Positions 1-12,070 of a stretch of DNA of 64,000 bases are shown here, piece after piece (position 1 is the stretch's first letter; each line of letters starts with the position of its first letter). Made by a program: the position numbers and the translations under genes. The notes under the pieces were generated by a model that had not been told where the DNA came from, ran no database searches, and saw only the letters and a program-made list of their open reading frames with translations. The DNA is from Acinonyx jubatus (Eukaryota; Chordata; Mammalia; Carnivora; Felidae), in contig NC_069382.1 in NCBI RefSeq assembly GCF_027475565.1, forward strand, positions 57,438,286-57,502,285. The letters run 5' to 3'.

Positions 1-637
1 CACCAAAGAGAAGGAGTCTTATAAACACACCAAGCTTTCCACTAAAATCCTCAAGGGCTATGCCCTAAAAATAAAGTAAGTCAAAATACAGACTAACTCA
101 CAAAAAGTCTGAAACCACACTGCTAATTCTCTTGATCTTTGATGAGATGAATGTAATTTGCTCCTAGTCTACCTGTGTGCCCAGAAAAAAATTAATTACA
201 CTATGGTGAAGATGTCACCAGCATCTATAATTTTATGTATATAATATCTAGCATTCAATCAAAAATTACAAAGCACACCTGAAGCTAGAGCCAAAAGACT
301 AGAAAAACAAGGGAAAAAACTGGCAATAGAAACAGACCCAAAGGTCTGTGTAGAATATTCAGATATGGACTTTAAACAAATGATTAATATGTTCCAAAAG
401 AGAATAGAATTTTTCCCAAAGTACAGAAATCTATAAAAACTATCTAATGGAAATGCAGTGATTAAGAAATAACTGATATTCAAAACTTGATAGAAAACAA
501 TGAGATACCAACACACACCTGTTACAACAGCTAAAATCTAAACTATTGACAACACCAAATGGTGACATGTATGTGGAGCAACAGGAACTCTCTCATTCAC
601 TCCTGGTGGGAATACAAATGGTATAGCCACTTTCTTT

Positions 638-865
638 GTTTTTAATTTATATTTGTTAATGTTTTTATTTTTGAGAGAGAGACAGAGACAGAGCATGAGC
701 ATGAGCAGTGGAGGGGCAGAGAGAGAAGGAGACACAGAATCCAAAGCAGCTCCAGGCTCCGAGCTGTCAGCACAGAGCCTGACACGGGGCTTAAACCCAC
801 GAACCGCAAGGTCATGATCTGAGTCAAAGTCAGATGCTTAATTGACTGAGCCACTCAGGCGCCCC
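638..865 (-). repeat. SINEC_Fc-type CAN-SINE
   Basis: Full-length and antisense, head GGCGCC at 865. It interrupts L1 sequence between an imperfect duplication (tatagccacttt / ctacagccattt). Confidence 0.85.
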
Positions 866-1362
866 ACTACAGCCATTTTAAAAGACAGTTTGGCAGCTTC
901 TTACAAAACTAAATATACTCTTACCATATGATCTAGTTATTGTTTTGCTTGTATTAAAAAGAGCTGAAATATCGAAATGAAAAAGAAGATGTAAAGCAAA
1001 GAGTATAAAGAGATGCAAGGATCTCAGAGAAAAGATCTAACACATTAAATTGGAGTCCTGAAAGGAGAGGAGAGAGAGAATGGCAGTTACATTTGAGGAC
1101 ACACTGGTCAAAATTATCCAAAGATTAAAAAAAAAAAAAGGGGGGGGGGGGGAAGAAAAATCAAGTCACAATTCAGGAGGCTCTAATAACCCCAGCCAGG
1201 ATAAATACAAAGAAAACCACACTTAAGCAACTTTGGTTAAGCTTCTGAAAGACAAGAAGAAAAGCAACCAAAAGGGGAAAAGAATAAAAATGATAGCTGA
1301 CCTTTCAAGAGAAATAAAAGAAGGCAAATGATACCAGAATTATATCTCTAAAGTGTTCAAAG

Positions 1363-1564
1363 AGGCTCAGTCAGTTAAGCTTCCAACTTCGGCTCAGGTC
1401 ATGATCTCATGGTTTGTGAGTTGGAGCCCTGCATTGGGCTCTGTGCTGACAGCTCAGAACCTGGAGCCTCCTTCAGATTCTGTGTCTCCCTCTCTCTCTG
1501 CCCTTTCATCACTCACGCTCTGTCTCCCTCTGTCTCTCAAAAATAAATAAACATTAAAAATTTT
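1363..1564 (+). repeat. CAN-SINE lacking its first bases
   Basis: It begins at GGCTCAGTCAG, missing the GGGGCGCCTGGGT head, yet is flanked by the perfect duplication aagtgttcaaag (1351-1362, 1565-1576). The copy was therefore 5'-truncated at insertion. Confidence 0.85.
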
Positions 1565-1621
1565 AAGTGTTCAAAGAAAATGACTATACATCTGGAAATA
1601 TATAACTACAAATATATCTTT

Positions 1622-1840
1622 TTAAAAAAATTTTTAATGTTTTATTTTATTATTGAGAGACAGAGGGAGACAGAGCATAAGCACGGGAGGGGCAGACACA
1701 TGGGGAGACACAGAATCTGAAGCAGGCTCCAGGCTCTGAGCCATCAGCAGAGTCCAATGCAGGGCTCGAACTCAAAAACCGCAAGATCATGACCTGAGCT
1801 GAAGTCGGACGCTTAACCAACTGAGCCTCCCAGGAGCCCC
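1622..1840 (-). repeat. CAN-SINE
   Basis: Antisense copy flanked by acaaatatatctt on both sides. Confidence 0.85.
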
Positions 1841-2096
1841 GAACCACAAATATATCTTACAAAAATAAAGAGGAAACAAAAACTTTTGAAACACTGAGTA
1901 AATTTATCACTAGGTTAGTAATGAAAGGAAATATCAATGAGAGTTCTTCAGGAAGAAAGATAACTAACCCAGACAGATATATGAAAATACAGTATAAAAT
2001 GAAGAGCAATAGAAAAAGTGAAGACGTAGCTAAATCTAAGTAGATACTGACATAAAACAATAAATAACGTCTTGTGAAGTTTAAAATATACGAAGT

Positions 2097-2540
2097 GGGG
2101 GCACCTGGGTGGATCAGTCAGTTAAGCATCCAACTGAGGCCCAGGTCATGATCTCGTGGTCTGTGAGTTCCAGCCCCGCGTTGGGCTCTGTGCTGACAGC
2201 TCAGAGCCTGGAGCCTGTTTCAGATTCTGTGTCTCCCTCTCTTTCTGCCCCTCCCCCTCTCATACTCTGTCTCTCTCTCTCTCAAAAATAAATAAACATT
2301 AAAAAAATTGTTTTAAATAAAACAAAATATATGAAGAGGGGTGCCTGGGTGGCTCAGTCGGTTGAATGTCTGACTCGTGATTTCAGCTCTGTCATGATCT
2401 CACAGTTCAGTTACTGGGTTTGAACCCCGTGCCAGCTCTGCACTGACAGCACACAGCCTGCTTGGGATTCTCTGTCTCCCTCTCTCTCCGCCCCTTCCCT
2501 GCTTGTTCTCTCAAAAATAAGTAAACAGAAAACAAATAAA
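2097..2540 (+). repeat. Two CAN-SINEs inserted one after the other at one target
   Basis: Sense copies lie at 2097-2323 and 2338-2541. The target sequence aaaatata(c/t)gaag occurs three times (2083-2095, 2324-2336, 2542-2554), before, between and after them. Confidence 0.85.
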
Positions 2541-3341
2541 TAAAATATATGAAGAATTAAAATAGACAACAACAGAACAAAAAGTGGGAGGGGGATAAAA
2601 TGAGGTAAAATACCCTAAGGTCCTTGCATTTTCCACAAAGTGGTAAAAGTACTAATTTATAGAACTAAAAAGTCAAGAGTGCATGTTACAATCTCTAGAG
2701 TAATGCACCAAACAATAATAAGACAGCATGTAAGTAACAAAGTACTGGGAGGAACAGAAAGAAATAGAGAAAAAAGAACAACTATGACAAACAGAAAACA
2801 ATAAAGACAACAGATATGAACTCAAATATATCAGTGATTACATTAAGTTTGAGTAAACTATATGGACCACAAGTCAATAAAAGACCAATATGAAAAACAA
2901 AACTCATATATAAGCTGAGTTTTGGCATAAGAAGAGACAAGAATTTCAATGTAACGGAGTATAAAGTTCAAAAACAGACCTACAGAAACATACCCACTTG
3001 ATAAAGATGTCACTGCAGTATACAGGAGAATGGAAGGTTTTTTCAATAAATGGTGCTGGATTAACTACTCATCCATATGGAAAAAATGAATCTAAACCTT
3101 TAACTTACATCATACATAAAAGTTAGTTGCAAGGTACATTATAAATCTAAATGTGAAAGACACAGAAAAAAAATAAAACTTCTAGAAGAATATCAGAGAA
3201 TATATTCATGATCTTGACGTATGGGAAGAGATTACAAAATAGATTACAAAAAGGACAAAGAATAAAGGAAAAGATTAACTGGATTTCTTTAGAATTTATG
3301 GCATCTTCATCAAAAGATTCCATTAAGAATGTGAAAAGGCA

Positions 3342-3553
3342 GGAGCACCTGGGTGGCTTGGTCGGTTAAGCATCCGACTTCGGCTCAGGTCATGATCTCG
3401 TGGTCTGTGAGTTCAAGACCCGCGTCGGACTCTGTGCTGACAGCTCAGAGCCTGGAGCCTGTTTCAGATTCTGTGTCTCCCTCTCTCTCTGACCCTCCCC
3501 TGTTCATGCTCTGTCTCTCTCTGTCTCAAAAATAAATAAATGTTAAAAAAAAA
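3342..3553 (+). repeat. CAN-SINE in old L1
   Basis: Flanked by the perfect 14-base duplication aatgtgaaaaggca (3328-3341, 3554-3567). Confidence 0.9.
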
Positions 3554-3619
3554 AATGTGAAAAGGCATACCAGAATGAGAGAGGACATTTGCAATATATA
3601 TATCTGATAAAGGACTTTT

Positions 3620-3836
3620 TTTTTTAATTTTTTTTTTTAACGTTTATTTATTTTTGAGACAGGGAGAGACAGCATGAATGGGGGAGGGTCAGAGAGAGAG
3701 GGAGACACAGAATCTGAAACAGGCTCCAGGCTCTGAGCTGTCAGCACAGAGCCCAATGTGGGGCTCGAACTCACAGACCGCGAGATCATGACCTGAGCTG
3801 AAGTCGGATGCCCAACCGAGTCACCCAGGCGCCCCG
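3620..3836 (-). repeat. CAN-SINE in old L1
   Basis: Flanked by the perfect 16-base duplication ctgataaaggactttt (3604-3619, 3837-3852). It forms an inverted pair with the SINE 66 bases to its left. Confidence 0.9.
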
Positions 3837-3968
3837 CTGATAAAGGACTTTTAATCAGAATGCATAAAGCATTCATAAAATGGGCAAAAATATCAAACTG
3901 GCACTTTAAAAGAGGCAGTCTAAAAAACCCATAAACATGCAAAAATGTATTTAACTCATAAGCCTTCA

Positions 3969-4098
3969 GGGGCGCCTGGGTGGCTCAGTTGGTTGAGCAT
4001 CCGACTTCGGCTCAGGTCATGGTCTCACAGTTGGTGAGTTCGAGCCCCGTGTCGGGCTCTCTGCTGACAGCTTGGAGCCTAGAGCCTGCTTTGGATTC

Positions 4099-4129
<31 letters not shown>

Positions 4130-4455
4130 GCCCCTCCCCTGCTCGTGCTCTCTTTCTCTCTCAAAAATAAATAAACAGGGGCACCTGGGTGGCTCAGTCG
4201 GTTAAGGCTCAGGTCATGATCTCGCGGTCCGTGAGTTCGAGCCCCGCGTCGGGCTCTGTGTGGACAGCTCAGAGCCTGGAGCCTGTTTCGGATTCTGTGT
4301 CTCCCTCTCTCTGACCCTCCGCTGTTCATGCTCTGTCTCTCTCTGTCTCAAAAATAAATAAACGTTAAAAAAAAAAATTTTTAAATAAATGTTAAATAAA
4401 CAAATAACATTAAAATTTTTTAATTTTTTTAAATAAAAAAATAAAAAAATAAACA
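3969..4455 (+). repeat. CAN-SINE with a second CAN-SINE in its tail
   Basis: The first copy is 3969-4177, including a (TC)n tract at 4107-4131. A second sense copy starts at 4178 inside its A-rich tail, followed by about 80 bases of A/T tail. The outer duplication ctcA/aAagccttcag lies at about 3955-3968 and 4456-4470. Confidence 0.85.
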
Positions 4456-5091
4456 AACTCAAAAGCCTTCAGATAAATGTAAAATTAAGACCAAAATGTG
4501 AGAATACTGCACCCACACTAGAATAGCCAATTTTCTTTTTTAACTGAGAATATCAAGTATTGGTGAAAATGTGGAACAACCAGAACTTTCACACACTGCT
4601 GGTAGAATGAATATGCTACAACTACTTCGGAACCACCTTTCACAGTATCTAGTAATACTGAAATCCACATACTCTGTCAACTAAGAGTTCCATTCCAAGG
4701 TATAAATCCCAGAGAACTGTGTATATAATGTGCACTAAAATACAGGTAAATGAAAATTCATAAAAGCATTATTACTGAGAGCCAAAATCTGTAAGAAAAA
4801 AAACCCTTAAATGTCCACCAACAATATATGATGAACAGAACAAACTGCAGCATGTGTACACAATGATACTATGCGGCACTGAAAATAATCAATTACTGCT
4901 ATATTCAGCAACATAGATGAATTTCAAAACATAAATTAATGACACCAGACGCAAAAGAGTATAAACAGTATAATTCCATTTATATGAAATTAAATACCTG
5001 TAAAACTAATAGATAGAAGTCAAAATAATAGTCACCTATGAAACTGGAAGGAGGAACAAGGGAGAATTCTGAAGTGGTAATGTTTTATTTA

Positions 5092-5288
5092 TTTTATTTA
5101 TTTTGTTTGAGAGAGAGACAGAGAGAGAATGCAAGCAGAGGAGAGCAACAGAGGGAGAGAGAATATCTCAAGCAGACTCTGTGCTCAGCACAGAGCCCGA
5201 CCCAGGGATCAATCCCACAACCCTGGGATCATGACCTGAGCCGAAATTAAGAGTCAGCCATTTAACAGACTGAGCCACCCAGGCCTCA
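5092..5288 (-). repeat. Older CAN-SINE
   Basis: Antisense, decayed head (ccacccaggcctca). Imperfect flanking duplication around taatgttttattt. Confidence 0.75.
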
Positions 5289-5379
5289 GTTATGTTTTAT
5301 TTTTTAATGAGGGATAGTTATATGTGTATTCACTTTGTAAAATCTCCACGCTTATAATCTGATGATTGTTGTGATGGTT

Positions 5380-5870
5380 AATTTTACATGTCAACTTCAC
5401 AGAGCTAAGGGATGCCTAGATAGCTGGTAAAACATTATTTTTATGCGCGCCTGTGAGAGTCTTTCCAGAAGAGATTAGTGTTTGATTCAGTAGACTTAAA
5501 AAAGGCACCCTACAATCCAAGTGGGCATCATGCAATCAGTTGAGAATGTGAATAGAACAAAAAGGCAGAGGAAAGGTGATATCGCTCATTGCCTGACATG
5601 GGACATCTATCTTCTGCCTTTGGACATTAACACTTCTGGATGTGTGGGCCTTGGCACACACCATTGGCTACCCTGGTTCTCAGGCCTCTGGGTTTAGACT
5701 AGAAATACACCAGCTTTCCTGGGCTTCCAACTTGCAGATGACAGATTGTAGAACTCAACCTCCACAAACATGAGAGGCAATCCTTCATAATAAATCGCTT
5801 TCTGGGTATCTATCCTATTAGGTTCTATTTCCCTGAGGATTCCAATTACAGTTGCATACATCTCCATATT
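5380..5870 (+). mobile_element. Old LTR-like interspersed repeat (family name not certain)
   Basis: It begins GGTTAATTTTACATGTCAAC and ends with an AATAAATCGCTTTC polyadenylation-like block, then GGTTCTATTTCCCTGAGGA. I recognise the pattern as a common old mammalian repeat with LTR-like 3' organisation but cannot name the family. No coding content. Confidence 0.5.
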
Positions 5871-6004
5871 ATGTTACATTTAAATTTTTAAGTTTACCCA
5901 TATACAAGGTTTTCTTTTGGGGATAATGAAAATGTTTTGGAACTAGATAAAAGTGGTAATTGCACAATACTGTGAATGTGTTAAATGCCAATGAACTGAA
6001 TACT

Positions 6005-6203
6005 TTTTTTAAGTTTATTTATTTGAAAGAGAGAGAGAGAGTGTGCAAGCAGGGGAAGGACAGAGAGAGAGGAGAGAAAGAATCCCACGCAGGCTCCACA
6101 CTCTCAGCTCAGAGCCAGACATAGGGCTTGAACTCACAAACTGAGATCATGACGTGAGCTGAAACCAAGCATCGGACACTTAAATGAGCCATCCATCCGC
6201 CTC
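6005..6203 (-). repeat. Older CAN-SINE near CLCN3 exon
   Basis: Antisense, decayed copy ending about 150 bases downstream of the CLCN3 donor site, within the intron. Confidence 0.75.
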
Positions 6204-6349
6204 TGAAAGCTTTAAAATGGTTACATTATATGAACGAACTCAATTAAAAAATAAAAAAAGCTACCCAAAAACTCAACCTCAATAAAATAATGTATATATT
6301 TATTAGTGGACATTACTACAAACATTAAAAGTTATAATGACAAACTTAC

Positions 6350-6525
6350 CAACTGCTGTGTCACCATCTAACAAATTGTCATCTTCAGAAGTTTGAAAGT
6401 CCATAATAACACCTACTCCATCTAAAAGCTCCTCATCACTACTTGCACTTGTTATACTGTTGTAGCTGTTTCGATAGTATCCTCTATGGAACAGCTGCTC
6501 AGACTCCATTTAGTTCTCTGATTAT
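6350..6525 (-). CDS. CLCN3: CLCN3 first coding exon (ClC-3 N-terminus, residues 1-53)
   Basis: ClC-3 is an intracellular 2Cl-/H+ exchanger of late endosomes, lysosomes and synaptic vesicles. This exon encodes only its cytosolic N-terminal tail. Coding runs from the ATG at 6509-6507 to 6350: 53 codons plus one base, beginning MESEQLFHRGYYRNSYNSIT and continuing with an acidic stretch SSDEELLDG. I recognise this as the CLCN3 N-terminus. Sixteen bases of 5'UTR precede the ATG. The acceptor is a T-rich tract ending CAG (exon starts 6525). The donor is GTTG|GTAAGT (intron starts 6349), phase 1, and the reading frame runs on into intron only until a stop. No membrane helix is expected here; the transmembrane exons lie left of the window. 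Residue 32 is Val in GVGVIMDF, where I remember Ala in human. The start is fixed by homology; its Kozak context is middling (T at -3, G at +4). Confidence 0.96.
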
Positions 6526-7054
6526 CTGAAAAAAGAGGAAAAAGTAGTTTTAACATTTTCCCAGCGTATTATAAAAATCACTTAGTTTAACATAACAAAA
6601 AGAAACTTCTGATCTCTGTATTAAAAAAATACTAAGTTCATTCACTGTAACAATAGCTCACTCTACTAAGTCTTTTGGGATGATTTATTAATTCTATTCT
6701 CACTATGCAGCTACAAAAAAGAACAAAGAATTTCTTCATGTAGTGATACAAAACAAACTGCAAGATCAGTTGTTAAGTTAAAAAATTACAAAGAAGTGTT
6801 TTAGGTATACCACAATATATATGGGGGGGGGGCAGTTATCCAAAAAAAGCAGGGGAGAGGGTATGGGGAAGAGGAAGAAAAACAGTACATAATGGCTTGT
6901 GTAAATATAGATGATCACTGGAGCGATTTCCAAGAAAAGTTGCCTACGGGAGAAAGGAACAAAATGGCTAAAGTACCAGGTCTAAAAGGCAAATTCTTTG
7001 TCTCTTTTGAGTATTTTACTAAATCCAAGTACTAATTTTAAAATGGTGTAATTT

Positions 7055-7496
7055 GGGGCACCTGGGTGGCTCAGTCAGTTAAGCGTCTGACCTTGGCTCA
7101 GGTCATGATCTCATGGTTCATGAGTTTGAGCCCTGCATCAGGCTCTCTGCTGTCAGCACAAAGCCCCGTTTGGATCCTCTGTCCCCCTTGCTCTCTGCCC
7201 CTTTCCCGCTCATGCTGATGAATACCTGTGCGCTCTCTTGCTCTCAAAAAAAATAAATAAATAAAAAATAAAATAAAATAAAATGCTGTAATTGTTTTTA
7301 ATGTTTATTTTGAGAGAGACAGATAGAGTGTGAGTGGGGAAGGGACAGAGAGAGAGGGAAATACAGAATCTGAAACAGGCTCCAGGGTCTGAGCTGTCAG
7401 CACAGAGACCAATGCAGGGCTCGAACTCATGAACCATGAGATCACGACCTGAGCCAAAGTCGGATGCTTAACTGACTGAGCCACCCAGGTGCCCCT
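7055..7496. repeat. Two CAN-SINEs in opposite orientation at one target
   Basis: A sense copy at 7055-7279 and an antisense copy at 7294-7496. The target aaaatg(g/c/a)tgtaatt occurs three times (7040-7054, 7280-7293, 7497-7511), so the second SINE entered the duplicated target of the first. Confidence 0.85.
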
Positions 7497-7552
7497 AAAA
7501 TGATGTAATTTAAATTTTTTTAATATTAATTTCATTCTCCTTTCATTATTTT

Positions 7553-7766
7553 ATTTTTTAATGTTTTTATTTTTAGTTTTCAGGAGTGAGAGACACACAC
7601 ACAGTGTAAGTGGGTTAGGGGCAGACAGAGGAAATACGGAATCTGAAGCCTGTTCCAGGCTCTGAGCCGTCAGCCAGAGCCCAATGTGGGGCTTGAACTC
7701 GTGAACTGCAAGATCATGACCTTAGCTGAAGTCATTCACTCAACCAACTGAGCCATCCAGGCACCC
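7553..7766 (-). repeat. CAN-SINE
   Basis: Flanked by ctcctttcattatttt / ctcctttcatcatttt (7537-7552, 7767-7782), one mismatch. Its GA-tract carries a short ACAC insertion. Confidence 0.85.
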
Positions 7767-8117
7767 CTCCTTTCATCATTTTCAAATTTAAATCACAATT
7801 TTCATTTTTTCAAAGCAGATAATACTAAACATACTTATGTTTTCATTGTTCTTACTCTAAAAACAGTATTGCTCTTAAATTGTTTGATTTTTAAAATACA
7901 TCTACTTACTTGCTCAATATCTAAATGGAGAGTGCAAAACATTACCAATAAACTTGAAAGGTTCATGTGTGGGACTTGAATGATACAGTCATAAAAGCAG
8001 TCAAACCAGTAAGCCTTGTAAAACAAGAACTTAATAGGTATGTCGTAATAAGTATATATGAAAATAAAAGATAATGGCACTAAGCATACTCCAATCCTAG
8101 TGCTGAATTCTTCTTTC

Positions 8118-8176
8118 TTTTTGAGGTAGGCTCCAAGAGTCACATGCTCTACTAAATGAGCCAGCCAGGTGCCCTT
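8118..8176 (-). repeat. CAN-SINE fragment
   Basis: Only the head third remains (tctactaaatgagccagccaggtgccc), a decayed remnant. Confidence 0.55.
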
Positions 8177-8179
8177 TTA

Positions 8180-9250
8180 GTGTTGAATTTTAATACTGAA
8201 GACTTGAAGTGTTTTAAGACAATCTCTTGTCCTCAGTAAACCGTCCTTCTGCACAGGGAAAAATAAACTCAAAGAGCTATAACAATTAAAATTATTGGTA
8301 GAGATTGTACACTTCTTTTGAGAAAAATAAAACATTGCTAAAAACTATTTTTAACAGATTTATTATATAAGTTTCCTAACTTCAAAACTACTTTAGAGAG
8401 GGTGAAGTTTTGAGAACTCCTTGAGAACATGTCTCTATTCTCAGCATCTGGCATAGTCATTGGTACATAATATATAAATAATAAATATAAAATGTCAAAT
8501 TGTTTATTCAGTCAATGAGGTAAAAAAGGTAAAAAACTGAAATGTATTCAGTTTTCAATAAACAAATGCTCTCTACAACAGTACTAATCTGGCCCTGGGA
8601 GAATAACCAAAGATTTAGCACATGGATTACAAAGAAAACTTGCATAGTTATTGCTTTGCAACTTTATTAATGTTTTATAGTTACCTCTACCAAAGACAGC
8701 CTGTTATAACTTACTGAGATTTGTGTGTACTAATTAAAGCAAGAGTTTTATATCTAAGGTAAATGTTAGAATAGTTTGAAAATAACTATTCATGCGAAGA
8801 ACTTTGCAGGGTCCATAAGGCAATCAAATTAAATATTGTGGCTCTTGAGTAAATAGCCAAAAGCCTTTTAAAAAAATAAGCATGAATCATTTGAATTTTG
8901 ATGTATCAAAGCCCGTATGCTAAGATTTTGGAAAGAATACAAACATTCTGTTCATCACTTCTTTACCTCATGATCAGACTAGAAAGGCTTAAGACATGTG
9001 ATAACACACATCAATGAACGTTAGTTAGAGGCTACATATCACTGAGAAATCCCTAAAATAACTAAACATTTCTGTGTACTGGGACCTCAATCAGCAATTC
9101 CAAGGTATCTCCTCCATTTCCGTAAAAGTCCTCAAAAACCAGTAAGTGATAACTGGGAACTTAACACTTACAAAATGCTTAAAAAACTTAATTTCACTAA
9201 TACCTCTGAGACATCTAGCCTCTACACCTTTCTTTATAACAAGAGTGTCT
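8180..9250. other. CLCN3 intron with no recognised feature
   Basis: Unique-looking AT-rich intron sequence. I see no exon, intact ORF or clear repeat. Confidence 0.5.
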
Positions 9251-9265
9251 AAAATTCTGTAGTAG

Positions 9266-9490
9266 TTGGGGTTCCTGGGTGGCTCAGTCGGTTGGATGTC
9301 TGACTTCAGCTCAGGTCATGATTTCACGGTTTGCGAGTTCGAGCCCCACGTCGGACTCTGTGCTGACAGCTCAGAGCATGGAGCCTGCTTTGGATTCTCT
9401 GTCTCCCTCTCTCTCTGCTCCTATCCCACTCACGCTTTGTCTCTCTCGGTCTCAAAAATAAATAAAACATTAAAAAAAATTTTTTTAAAT
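9266..9490 (+). repeat. CAN-SINE
   Basis: Flanked by the perfect 15-base duplication aaaattctgtagtag (9251-9265, 9491-9505). Confidence 0.9.
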
Positions 9491-10202
9491 AAAATTCTGT
9501 AGTAGCATAAAGGAAATACACAGAAGAAATCTGAATACCAATGATATCCAGATGATTTTTAAGTTCTAAACCCAATTCCCAGGCTTGCCCACAAAAGGCT
9601 GTTAAACCACAATATGGCAGCTGAAATTCTGCATATTTAAAAAAATGAAAACAATACTACAAAGTGATCTTGTCCTTTTTAATTGTCAAAAAATATATTT
9701 AAAGTCATTTCAAAACATAATAGACAAACAGTGGTCTGTGAATATATTCTTGCAGTTATGAGGACTGGAGATAACCTATGAAAATCTCCAGGGATAAAGC
9801 CTGGTGTATTGCAGTAAATTCCTAAATGATCTATGTACAATCACCTTGACCACTCTAATCTGATCTCCATACTATAGCCATCATGGTCTTTTCTGAAAGC
9901 AAGTCTGATCAGTAATCTCTCCATACTCCATGGATTAAAGCCTCAGTCACTTCTCACCAACTTTAGCAGACAAACTCTTAAACCTAGCAGACAAAATCCC
10001 TGCAGCCTGGCCTCTGCCTAGTTCTCTAGCTTCACTTTGAAGCATGTACTTCTTGCAGTCCTCTAGATTAACTGATCTTCCTCAGTCCTAACTAGGCTGT
10101 TTCCTGTCTTACAGCTTCCTCAGCTTGGAACATACCCTTTTCTCCCCCACCTAATTAACTTTCCTACTCATTCTTCACATCTATTTAACAAATTCTTAAA
10201 TA

Positions 10203-10620
10203 GGGGCACCTGAGTGGCTCAGTCTGTTAGGCGTCGGACTTTCAATTTCAGCTCAGGTCATGACCTCACCATTTATGGGTTCAAGCCCCACATCAGGCTC
10301 TGCACTGGCAGTGTGGAGTCTGCTTGGGATTCTCTGTCTCCCTCTGTCTCTGCCCCTCCCTCACCTGTGCATGTGAGCACACTTTCTCACAAATAAACAT
10401 TAAAAAAAACAACTTTTTTTAAAGTTTATTTATCTGAGAGAGAAAGAGACAGTGCTAGTGGTGGAGGGGCAGAGGGAAAGGGAGAAAAAGAATCCCAAGC
10501 AGGCTCCGTGCTGCCAGCACAGAGCCTGACATACTGCTCGAACCCACAAAACCATGAGATCATGACCTAAGCTGAAACCAAGAGCCACATGCTTAACCAG
10601 CTGAGTCACCCAGGCACCCT
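10203..10620. repeat. Inverted pair of CAN-SINEs
   Basis: A sense copy at 10,203-10,408 abuts an antisense copy at 10,413-10,620, joined tail to tail through A and T runs. Flanks ttcttaaatag / ctcttaaacag suggest one shared target. Confidence 0.75.
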
Positions 10621-10704
10621 CCCCCCACCCCCCAAAAAAACCTCTTAAACAGTTTATTACATGTTCAGCATTAACCTTAACATGACAAAAATTAACTTGT
10701 TTAT

Positions 10705-10840
10705 ACTTGTATTAAATATAATCACCCTAAAGATTAGGTACTATTATTTTCCTCATTTAACAGATGAGGAAACTGAGGCACAGAGTTTAAATAACTTACC
10801 CAAAGTCATGCAACTAATAAGGAAAGCCTCTCTGACCTAC
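10705..10840 (-). repeat. MIR element
   Basis: It contains the MIR core in antisense: CAGATGAGGAAACTGAGGCA, then an AACTTACCCAAAGTCATGCA-like block. Confidence 0.8.
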
Positions 10841-11257
10841 TTACTACCTGGGCAAATCTCCCTAAACTAGGTCAAATTTTCACTGTTAGCTCTTAATTCT
10901 CTCCTTTATATCATTTACTACGGTTGTATGTAATATTATACTTATTTACATGATTATTTAGTTAATGTCTGTCTTCCCAACTAGAATATATCGTGAGATC
11001 TGACACAGTGTCCATTTCTGTTCAATATTCCATAATCGATGGTCATTAGCATAGTACCTAACACATATTAAGTGTTCAGTATTTTTTTATTCGACTTTTT
11101 GAAATAATTCTGATTTCACATGCAGTTGTAAAATATCATACAGAGATATCTTGTGTACTCTTTACTCAGCTTCTGCCAATGGTAACATCTTGCAAAACTA
11201 CAGAAAATCACAACCCAAATACTGACATTGATGGTACAATCAAGATACAGAACATGT

Positions 11258-11325
11258 TGGGGCACCTAGATGGCTTAATCAGATGGGCGTCCAACTCTTG
11301 ATTTTGGATCAGGTCATGATCTCAG
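11258..11325 (+). repeat. CAN-SINE head fragment
   Basis: It starts TTGGGGCACCTAGATGGC and stops after GGTCATGATCTCAG. Only the tRNA-related part remains. Confidence 0.6.
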
Positions 11326-11959
11326 TATAATTCTCTAGAGATTCATCTGGGTTGCTCTATGTATCAATAGTTCTTTCCTTTTGATTGCTGAGTAGTAGTC
11401 CATGGTATGGATGTACCATAACTTAACCATTCACCCATTGAAGAATATCTGGCTTTTTTCTAGGTTTTGGGTATTATGAATAAAGCTGCTATAAATATCC
11501 ACGTACAGGTTTTTGTATGCAGTCAAGTCTTCATTTCTCTGGGATAAAACTCAAGGAGTGCATTAATTGGGTCATATGGTAATTGAATGTTTAGTTTTTT
11601 AAGGAACTGCCAGTTTTACATTCCCACCAACAATAAATACATGGGTGATCCAGTTTCTTCACATCCTTACCCGAACTTCCCGTTGTCACCAATTTTAATT
11701 TTAACCATTCCGATAGGTGTGTAGTGATATCTCACTGCGGTTTGTTTGCATTTCCCTGGTAGCTAATCATGTTGAACATCTTTTTTGTACTTCTTTGCTA
11801 TCTGCCTATCCTCTTTAGTGGAATGACAGTTCATATATTTTGCCCATATTCTAATTGGATTGCTTTTCTACTGCTGAGTTTTATACTTTAGTATATTCTA
11901 GATACCAGTCCTTTGTCAGATATGTTGTTTGCAAACATTTTCTCACACTCTATAGCTTG

Positions 11960-12070
11960 ACTTTTTTTTTAAGTACTTTTTAAGTACTCTCTACGCCCAA
12001 TGTGGGGCTCAAACTCACAACCCTGACATCAAGAGTCACATACTCCACTAACTAAGCTAGCTGGGTGCCT
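11960..12070 (-). repeat. CAN-SINE, partial
   Basis: A decayed antisense head region (caatgtggggctcaaactc to tagctgggtgcc); the GA-rich middle is lost. Confidence 0.6.

Larger units (their letters stand above)
360..2900 (+). mobile_element. Old L1 fragments (sense), SINE-broken
   Basis: Outside the SINEs, 480-630 and 866-950 resemble the ORF2 3' region (a GAGATACCAACACACACCTG-type segment, then a GTGGGAATACAAATGG segment). The stretch 960-2900 resembles A-rich mammalian L1 ORF1/5' sequence. All frames are broken. The family is an ancient L1M by appearance. Confidence 0.6.
2900..5075 (+). mobile_element. Old L1 ORF2 3' region and 3'UTR (sense)
   Basis: After removing SINEs at 3342-3553, 3620-3836 and 3969-4455, the sequence runs continuously through ORF2 C-terminal segments (for example the AATAAATGGTGCTGG region near 3045) to a 3'UTR-like end near 5030. 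Many stops; dead copy. Confidence 0.7.
9860..11095 (+). mobile_element. L2 LINE 3' region, interrupted
   Basis: The segment 9,860-10,200 matches the remembered L2 pattern (GCAAGTCTGATCAG, then a CTGCAGCCTGGCCTCTGCCTA-like region). The segment 10,970-11,095 matches the L2 tail (GTCTTCCCAACTAGAATATA, then AGTACCTAACACATATTAAG). Two SINEs and a MIR lie between. Non-coding remnant. Confidence 0.6.

Noticed and set aside
2083..2554. Regularly spaced direct repeats resembling an array
   Set aside because: They are target-site duplications around SINEs in a mammalian genome, not CRISPR repeats.
3353..3535. Many 60-80-codon frames of the form MAQSVKHPTSAQVMISW... across the window
   Set aside because: Each is a translation of a SINE copy. 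The similarity reflects the repeat, not a protein family.
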